Origin: Oryzias latipes
Lineage: Eukaryota; Chordata; Actinopteri; Beloniformes; Adrianichthyidae
Reading direction: 5' to 3'
NCBI RefSeq assembly: GCF_002234675.1
Contig: NC_019876.2
Coordinates: forward strand, 22,614,398 to 22,678,397
Length of the DNA stretch: 64,000 nucleotides
Shown: piece by piece, positions 57,908 to 64,000 of the stretch
How the letters are laid out: every line of letters begins with the position of its first letter
Position numbering within the stretch: the first letter of the stretch is position 1
The notes under the pieces: generated by a model
What the model was told of the DNA's origin: nothing
Database searches by the model: none
What the model saw: only the letters and a program-made list of their open reading frames with translations
Program-made: the position numbers and the translations under genes

Positions 57908-59272
57908 ACACAATTCAATTCAATTCAATTTTATTTGTATAGCCCAAAATCACAACAACAGTTGTGTCGATGGGCTTCGAAGTAAAACATAAACTCAAAA
58001 GGATCACGAATACAAAGAGTTCAATAGGAAAATACTAAAATGAACTGACAAACTGACTAAGCTACACTGGCATCCCTGCCCTTAGACCCCCCTTCGCGGT
58101 GAGGAAAAACTCCCAAAAAAAACGGATTCCGGAAAAAACGAAGAAACCTCAGGTGTGCCCACATGAAGGAGGGATCCTCCCCCAGGACGGACAGGCAATT
58201 TACCAGAACTCTTAGAGAAGAATTAACTTATCTAAATCTACAACTACATATATAAAGTCCAGCAGACGAGCTTCATCCAGCTGTGGTTGGGGGGACAGTC
58301 AGGGGCGCGAGTCGAGCCGGAGACAGGAACCACAGCCAGGTGTAGGAGCAGGAGCAGAGACGAGGTACTCGGTCGGGTACAGAGCAGAGACGAGCCAGAG
58401 ACGAGCCAGAGGCAGGATCCACAGCCAGGTGTAGGAGCAGTAGCAAAGGCGAGGTAGACGGTCAGGAGCTGGAGCACGGATGAGCCAACTGGAGTCTGGA
58501 AGCACTCCCACTCCCCAGGAGGGGAGAGGAAAAGAGGGACAATACATGAATCGCACTGCACCAAACAGAGGCACGGAGAACTGAATGATGAATAATGATC
58601 AAGAATGGAGAAGAGAGGAAGGGTAGAAGTAGAAGAGAAAAGAGGACAGAACCCCAGTGCACCATAGTTACCCCAGCTTCAACTTATAGCAGCCTTTTAA
58701 AACAAATAGTTACTATTAAGTTTAATTTAAACAAATTAACATTAAGTTAAATAATCTCTGAATACTAACTAGTCTGACAATAAGCCTGTCCAAAGAGGAA
58801 TGTTTTCAGTCTAACTTTGAATGTAGAAACTGAATCGGCCTCTCTTACATAAGCTGGGAGCTTATTCCATAAGACAGGGGCTTGGTGGCTGAACGCTCTA
58901 CCTCCAACCGTACTTTTACTAATTCTAGGAACCACAAGCAGTCCTGCATTTTGCGAGCGAAGTGTTCTCATTGGATGGTAAGGGACTATGAGGTCCTTAA
59001 TATAGGATGGGGCCATTCCATGTAAGGCCTTATAGGTTAATAGGAGGATCTTGAACTTGATTCTAGAATCAACTGGGAGCCAATGGAGCGAAACCAACAC
59101 AGGAGTGATGTGATCTCTTCTGCTAGTTCCTGCTAACAATCTAGCAGTCTAGCAGCTGCGTTCTGAACAAGCTGGAGACTTCTTAAGGAACTCTTAGGAC
59201 ACGCTGCTAACAAGGAGTTACAGTAATCCAGCCTCGACGTAACAAATGCATGGATGAGTTTTTCAGCATCAC
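57908..59272 (-). mobile_element. L2-clade LINE, minus strand, interrupted by the Gmr1-like element
   Basis: The 3' tail is at left (CAATTCAATTTTATTTGTAT reversed). The coding remnant at 58765-59272 reads DAEKLIHAFVTSRLDYCNSL, VQNAAARLL, then ITPVLVSLHWLPV, RTLRSQNAGLLVVP and LWNKLPAYVREAD. A small duplication of CTAGCAGT-type sequence near 59145 shifts the frame. The coding sequence is cut at 59272 by the LTR; its upstream part should resume beyond the window. Confidence 0.88.
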
Positions 59273-59814
59273 TGTTACGTCCCAAGACGTTTTGCTTTGT
59301 GTGGTTTTCTTTTTGTGTGTCTTGCAAATGTCAGTGTGCAGGTGCCGGACTGTGATTGGTGTGGTGCTCCAGCACTGGAAGTGGACTGGCTGCCAGAAGT
59401 CACTCCTGGAATCACACCTGCTATAAAAGGAACCAGGAAGAAGACCAAAGGAGGCTCATTTGACATTTCCCACCTCTCCCAAAACCAGCTATATAGAGTT
59501 TAGAGATGTAGGAGTGGACTACCATTTACTTTGACTCATGTTTTCTCATGTTTATGTTATGTTAGGGAGGTAAGTTGTTGTCTTTTGGTTTATGTTGTTT
59601 TACTAGGTAAGATTTGGGTTCTTGTTAGGTAGGTCAATTTTTGTTTGTTATTTTGGCCTAGGTCCACTCTGAAGTAAATACTCTAGCTCTCATGTTTCAA
59701 TCAAAATAAATCTCTTAACTTGCTTTAAGTGTGCTGGCTTTTGAGACTAGAGGGAGATGGGGCTTCATTTTTGTGTTGCGTCCTTTTTGGGCCACTAGAA
59801 GGGGGGGCGTAACA
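59273..59814 (+). repeat. 5' LTR of Gmr1-like retrotransposon
   Basis: 542 bp with perfect TGTTACG...CGTAACA inverted ends. CTATAAAAGG at 59421-59430 serves as TATA box and AATAAA at 59705-59710 as poly-A signal. The left flank is ATCAC, which should recur after the 3' LTR outside this window. Confidence 0.88.
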
Positions 59815-59819
59815 TAAAT

Positions 59820-59837
59820 TGGGGGCTCGTCCATTGG
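59820..59837 (+). other. Primer-binding site, proline-tRNA type
   Basis: TGGGGGCTCGTCC begins five bases after the LTR. It matches the first 13 positions complementary to the 3' end of tRNA-Pro, as in many vertebrate retroelements; the match then fades. Confidence 0.65.
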
Positions 59838-59901
59838 TTTTTCTCCGCCTTGTGTTGGTGAGTTCTGGTTGGCAGTTTTTTTCTTGTGGTGTGGGGAAAA
59901 T

Positions 59902-61032
59902 ATGGATGTTTTTCTTGAGGATTTTTTGGCGGCTCCGTCGCGGGCCAAACTAGATGGATGTACAAAAGCACGTTTGATTCTTGTTGCTAACAGCTTTGGC
60001 CTTGAAGTCTCTTCCAGCATCCGGAAAGCTGAGATTAAGCAGCTGCTGTGCGAGGCCCTTTTGGAGAGGGGCGTGTTCTCTGCGTCACCTGTTGCTGAGG
60101 AGAAGGATGGTGATGCTGCGGAGACTAAGGTGGCAGAGGTTGCTGGTGTGTTTGATGCCAGACAGAAAACTGAATCGGGTTCTGATTTTCATTCCCATAT
60201 GTCCACCGAGGATCTTCGGTTAACCCTCCGTATTAAAGAAGTGGAAACCCGTCACAAGGAGCTCGAGGTACAAGCTATGCATCTCCGCGTTAGAGCTCTT
60301 GAGTTAGAAAACAAACCATCTGTTGCCACGTCACCTCCAGGCACATCTGTCTCTCCTTTGAACGGTTTTGACATCAGTAAATATATCCCATTAGTTCCTT
60401 CATTTGGTGAATCAGAAGTTGACTCTTATTTTGGTGCTTTTGAGCGCATAGCCACTGCATTAAATTGGCCTAAGGAGTGTTGGTCTTTACTGTTGCAGTG
60501 TAAACTTTTTGGCAAAGCCCAAGAAGTCTGCTCTTCTTTGTCACTTGACCAAAGTCTAGATTATGAAGTTTTGAAAAAAACTGTGTTGCAGGCTTATGAA
60601 CTTGTCCCTGAAGCGTATCGACAGAACTTTAGGAATGTAGTAAAAACTGCCAACCAGACATTTGTGGAATTTGCGCGAGAAAAAAGTATTTTGTTTGATA
60701 AGTGGTGCTCTGCATGCGAAGTGAAAAGTCTTGAGGATTTAAGAGAACTTATCCTACTGGAGGAGTTTAAGAAATGTTTGCCAGAGCGCATGGTCATTTA
60801 TTTAAATGAACAGAAGGTGACAGGTCTTATGAAAGCGGCGGTCTTGGCAGATGAGTTTATTTTGACTCATAAAAATGTGTTCCATCCATCAATAAATCGT
60901 AATTCCAATAATGAACAAAAAACGTCTCCAAAAGCAGCGCGTAAGGGCATGCCCACTTCTGTTGGTGACAATCGAGAATGTTTTTATTGTCATAAACCTG
61001 GACATCTGGTTGCAACATGCCATGTTCTTTAA
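59902..61032 (+). CDS. Gag of Gmr1-like retrotransposon (376 aa)
   Basis: The ATG at 59902 is the first in a frame open to TAA at 61032. Residues 1-60 resemble a SAP-like helix pair (LFxxNxFGLEVSSSIRKAEIK style). A charged coiled-coil segment follows at about 100-150. Residues about 175-345 form the capsid region, with a SCAN-like stretch (VPEAYRQNFRN, FVEFAREKSILFDKWC, LILLEEFKKCLPERM). A CCHC zinc knuckle closes the protein (C360, C363, H368, C373). Gag packages the RNA into the particle. The frame has no stop or shift, which suggests a young copy. The capsid C-terminal region of Gmr1-like elements is the known source of the vertebrate SCAN domain, and the sequence here fits that. Confidence 0.9.
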   Translation: MDVFLEDFLAAPSRAKLDGCTKARLILVANSFGLEVSSSIRKAEIKQLLCEALLERGVFSASPVAEEKDGDAAETKVAEVAGVFDARQKTESGSDFHSHMSTEDLRLTLRIKEVETRHKELEVQAMHLRVRALELENKPSVATSPPGTSVSPLNGFDISKYIPLVPSFGESEVDSYFGAFERIATALNWPKECWSLLLQCKLFGKAQEVCSSLSLDQSLDYEVLKKTVLQAYELVPEAYRQNFRNVVKTANQTFVEFAREKSILFDKWCSACEVKSLEDLRELILLEEFKKCLPERMVIYLNEQKVTGLMKAAVLADEFILTHKNVFHPSINRNSNNEQKTSPKAARKGMPTSVGDNRECFYCHKPGHLVATCHVL

Positions 61033-64000
61033 AGAAACTGACAAGAAACTCTGTCACTCCTACTGGTGTGGGTTTTGTTAATTCTGTTTTGATTGAGAAA
61101 AGCTCTATTGAACAAAATCCTCAGACTGACGTGGAACCCAATTTTGTACCATTTATTTCTCATGGTTATGTATCTTTAACTGGGGAGGACAAAGATAAAG
61201 TACCAGTTACTATTTTGAGAGACACCGGTGCTTATCAGTCATTTATGTTGGAGTCAGTCTTGCCATTGTCAGAAGAAACCTCATGTGGTTCTGACTTATT
61301 AGTTTGGGGTATAAAAATGAGCGTCCTGCGAGTGCCCTTACATGAAGTACATTTGCATTCCCCACTGGTTACAGGACGTGTTAAAGTAGCCATTCGCTCA
61401 CGGTTACCAATCAGTGGTGTTTCATTCATTCTTGGAAATGACTTGGCGGGTGGGCAGGTTTTTCCATTACCAGAAGTTGTTGAAAAACCTTCTGTTGCAT
61501 CTAGTGCTTTTGCATCCTCCGTGCCAAATGTGTTTCCTGTATGTGCAATTACACGCGCACAGGCTCGTAAGATGGGTGAAACAATAGATTTGTCTGAGTC
61601 TTTTATGTCCACACTTGATGAAAGTGAGACTCTTCAGTCACCCCAGAAGCGTGAGTCGACGATTAAAAGTGAGACTAAGTCAGGTTGTCAGACTGACAAT
61701 ATGATTTTGAATGTTACTAGAGACATGTTAACAGCGCAGCAAAACGATCCTACACTCGCTGCTTGTTTTTCTTCTGCGGTAGATAACGGAGGGGTAAAGA
61801 TGCCAAATGTGATATATTTTATGGAAAATGGCATTCTGATGAGACGTTGGACTCAACATTCAAGTGACTTGGACAACACTGACCAACTGGTAGTACCAAG
61901 GAACTTCAGACTGCAGGTACTGAGTCTTGCACATGACAGCAGCCTAGCGGGACATCTAGGTGTCAAAAAGACATACCACCGTATACTGCGTAATTTTTTT
62001 TGGCCTGGACTACGATCTGACGTAGCAGACTATTGTCGTTCTTGCCATACGTGTCAGCTTGTGGGAAAACCAAATCAGCCTATTCCACAAGCTCCGTTAA
62101 AGCCAATTCCGGTTCTGGGAGAACCTTTTGAACGAGTTTTGTTGGACTGTGTGGGTCCTCTGCCAAAAACTAAATCTGGTCATCAATACATCTTAACGGT
62201 GATGTGTGCTGCCACTCGTTTTCCAGAGGCTATCCCATTGCGCACAATGAAGGCTACCCCTATTGTGAAAGCGCTTATAAAATTCTTTTCAACTTTTGGG
62301 TTGCCCAAGGTTATCCAAACAGACCAAGGAACAAATTTTATGTCTCGTGTGTTCGCACAAGTGCTTGCTGAACTAAAGATTAAACACCAAACTTCGAGTC
62401 CATACCATCCCGAGTCCCAGGGTGCACTGGAACGATTCCATCAGACTCTAAAGTCTATGCTGGCTAAATACTGTCTTGAGTCTGGTAAAGAGTGGGATGA
62501 GGGTCTTCCACTTTTACTTTTTGCTGTCAGAGAGACTGTTCAGGAATCTCTTGGTTTTAGTCCTGCAGCTTTGATATTTGGACACACGGTGCGTGGCCCT
62601 CTTCAACTTCTAAAAGACAGGTGGCTGGAAACATCTGATGTTGAATGTAATGTGTTGGATTACGTTAGTAATTTTCGGGAGCGTCTTCAACATGTGTGTC
62701 AGTTGGCAAAGGAGAACTTAGCACGTGCTCAGTTTAAAATGAAGTCACGTTATGATCAGAAGTCTGTGACTAGAAGTTTCTGTGCAGGTGATAAAGTTCT
62801 GGTGTTGTTGCCTTTGCCTGGTTCCAGCCTGCAGGCACAGTTTTCTGGACCATATGAGGTGGAGAAGAAAATCAATGACACCAATTACGTTATCCAAACT
62901 CATGACAGAAAGACGAAATCTCGAGTTTGTCACATCAACATGCTGAAGCGTTATTTTTCCAGAGGGGACTCGAGCTCTATTTCTGGTGAGGCTCCAGTAA
63001 TTCCAGTCTCTATGTGTGCTCGTCCCTCCGAATATCATATTTCAGAGGATGGACTTATGGAGAAAAGTGGAATTATGCCTACCGCTTGTTTGGGGAATTC
63101 TGACATATTGAGCCAACTGGACAGTTTTTTGTCTTATCTGTCTGAACCTGCTCGTGGTGACATCATCCGTTTGATTGAAGATAATTTGCTGTTGTTTTCC
63201 GATCATCCTCATCAGACGTCTGTTCTGAGTCATGATATTGAGGTGGAAGGTCAAAGACCTATTAAACAACACTCTTATCGTGTTAATCCAACTAAACGGA
63301 CTATAATGGAGCAGGAAGTGAGCTACCTCCTCGAACATGGCTTGGCTGTTCAGAGCAGTAGTGCTTGGAGTTCACCATGTGTTTTGGTCCCAAAACCAGA
63401 TGGCACATTTCGTTTTTGCACCGATTACAGAAAAGTAAACGCGGTCACCAAGGCTGATTCGTTTCCTCTTCCACGGATGGAGGATTGTATTGATAGAGTT
63501 GGCTCAGCCAACTTTGTAACAAAATTAGACTTGCTGAAGGGTTATTGGCAAGTGCCATTGACACCACGTGCCTCGGAGATCTCTGCGTTTGTTACACCTG
63601 ACCACTTCCTCCAGTATACTGTCATGCCGTTCGGGTTGCGCAATGCTCCCGCAACATTCCAACGACTAATGCATACAGTATTGTTGGGAGTTAAGAACTG
63701 TGAGGCTTACTTGGATGATGTGGTAGTCTATTCTTCAACTTGGTCGGAACATCTCGAAACCTTGTCTGATATTTTCAGCCGTCTTTGTGGTGCCTCCCTT
63801 ACCCTAAATCTTGCAAAATGTGAGTTTGGTAAGGCCACAATTACTTATTTGGGAAAACAAGTAGGACAAGGTGAAGTACGCCCACTGGCTGCAAAAGTGC
63901 AGGCTATTCTTGATTTCCCTGCCCCACAGACCAAGAGAGCGCTGCGTCGATTTTTGGGCATGTGTGGATACTATCGAGGATTTTGCAAGAATTTTTCTGC
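61017..64000 (+). CDS. Pol of Gmr1-like retrotransposon: PR-INT-RT order, open to window end
   Basis: The frame is open from 60996 and uses ATG 61017 if reinitiated; it lies in -1 relative to gag and overlaps its last 16 nt. Counting from 61017: protease DTG at residues 69-71; integrase zinc site H306, H313, C343, C346; catalytic D377, D436 and E472, with the canonical 35-residue D-E spacing; a chromo-like integrase end (FSGPYEVEKK) at about 605-615; and then reverse transcriptase with D838 (KLDLLKGYW) and YLDD at 898-901. Integrase therefore lies before RT, as in Gmr1-like elements, not after RNase H as in ordinary Ty3/gypsy. No stop is seen in 994 codons. RNase H and the 3' LTR would lie beyond 64000. 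Confidence 0.93.
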   Translation, partial: MPCSLKKLTRNSVTPTGVGFVNSVLIEKSSIEQNPQTDVEPNFVPFISHGYVSLTGEDKDKVPVTILRDTGAYQSFMLESVLPLSEETSCGSDLLVWGIKMSVLRVPLHEVHLHSPLVTGRVKVAIRSRLPISGVSFILGNDLAGGQVFPLPEVVEKPSVASSAFASSVPNVFPVCAITRAQARKMGETIDLSESFMSTLDESETLQSPQKRESTIKSETKSGCQTDNMILNVTRDMLTAQQNDPTLAACFSSAVDNGGVKMPNVIYFMENGILMRRWTQHSSDLDNTDQLVVPRNFRLQVLSLAHDSSLAGHLGVKKTYHRILRNFFWPGLRSDVADYCRSCHTCQLVGKPNQPIPQAPLKPIPVLGEPFERVLLDCVGPLPKTKSGHQYILTVMCAATRFPEAIPLRTMKATPIVKALIKFFSTFGLPKVIQTDQGTNFMSRVFAQVLAELKIKHQTSSPYHPESQGALERFHQTLKSMLAKYCLESGKEWDEGLPLLLFAVRETVQESLGFSPAALIFGHTVRGPLQLLKDRWLETSDVECNVLDYVSNFRERLQHVCQLAKENLARAQFKMKSRYDQKSVTRSFCAGDKVLVLLPLPGSSLQAQFSGPYEVEKKINDTNYVIQTHDRKTKSRVCHINMLKRYFSRGDSSSISGEAPVIPVSMCARPSEYHISEDGLMEKSGIMPTACLGNSDILSQLDSFLSYLSEPARGDIIRLIEDNLLLFSDHPHQTSVLSHDIEVEGQRPIKQHSYRVNPTKRTIMEQEVSYLLEHGLAVQSSSAWSSPCVLVPKPDGTFRFCTDYRKVNAVTKADSFPLPRMEDCIDRVGSANFVTKLDLLKGYWQVPLTPRASEISAFVTPDHFLQYTVMPFGLRNAPATFQRLMHTVLLGVKNCEAYLDDVVVYSSTWSEHLETLSDIFSRLCGASLTLNLAKCEFGKATITYLGKQVGQGEVRPLAAKVQAILDFPAPQTKRALRRFLGMCGYYRGFCKNFS

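Noticed and set aside
57429..57911. Minus-strand 160-codon frame
   Set aside because: A shifted frame of the LINE reverse transcriptase; the true frame is the one with FRYLGVHIS.

Overview
The window is vertebrate nuclear DNA, almost certainly from a ray-finned (teleost) fish. The host genes are intron-split with GT-AG junctions, and the mobile-element load is typically piscine: Tc1-like, hAT, Harbinger, pogo and piggyBac-like DNA elements, L2-type and other LINEs, several solo LTRs, and an intact Ty3/gypsy element of the Gmr1 type. There are no operons, bacterial genes or CRISPR arrays. Most of the short open frames come from decayed transposons or from chance.

Host genes. The left edge holds the 3' part of a C1q-domain gene (minus strand, 1-655), cut off upstream by a repeat. 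The core is a cluster of secreted proteins made of three C-type-lectin domains (CTLDs). CTL-1 (minus, 10007-11639) and CTL-3 (minus, 47950-49545) lie in two paralogous blocks (about 8460-12660 and 47170-50730). CTL-2 (plus, 29500-33319) lies between them in the opposite orientation. All share one architecture: a 34-nt signal-peptide exon, then one exon per CTLD, all with phase-1 introns. CTL-3 looks intact. CTL-1 has a one-base frameshift in its first CTLD exon. CTL-2 lacks a normal GT donor after its first CTLD exon. One isolated exon with a membrane segment (minus, 40091-40213) is probably a fragment of an unidentified host gene.

Middle region. 17.2-28.8 kb is a tandem duplication (copy A 17191-23090, copy B 23819-28752). 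Each copy holds an orphan minus-strand CTL promoter and a plus-strand CTL 5' UTR exon. Copy B still feeds CTL-2. Copy A goes straight from its 5' UTR region into sequence matching CTL-2 intron 3, so it appears to be a CTL gene that lost its start codon and first two CTLD exons by deletion. All six CTL upstream regions, on both strands, contain the octamer ATGCAAAT, the motif of immunoglobulin promoters.

Right region. 41-47 kb and 50-59 kb are nested mobile elements: a decayed hAT transposase carrying a solo LTR, gypsy pol remnants, solo LTRs with exact 5-bp target duplications, and LINEs. From 59273 to the window end lies an apparently young retrotransposon with a 542-bp LTR, a proline-tRNA-type primer site, gag, and a pol frame still open at 64000. 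Its integrase precedes reverse transcriptase, the opposite of ordinary Ty3/gypsy order and the hallmark of Gmr1-like elements. It is inserted in an L2 LINE.

The CTL and C1q products would be secreted pattern-recognition proteins. The duplications, homogenised third-CTLD exons and broken copies fit birth-and-death evolution of a fish innate immune cluster.
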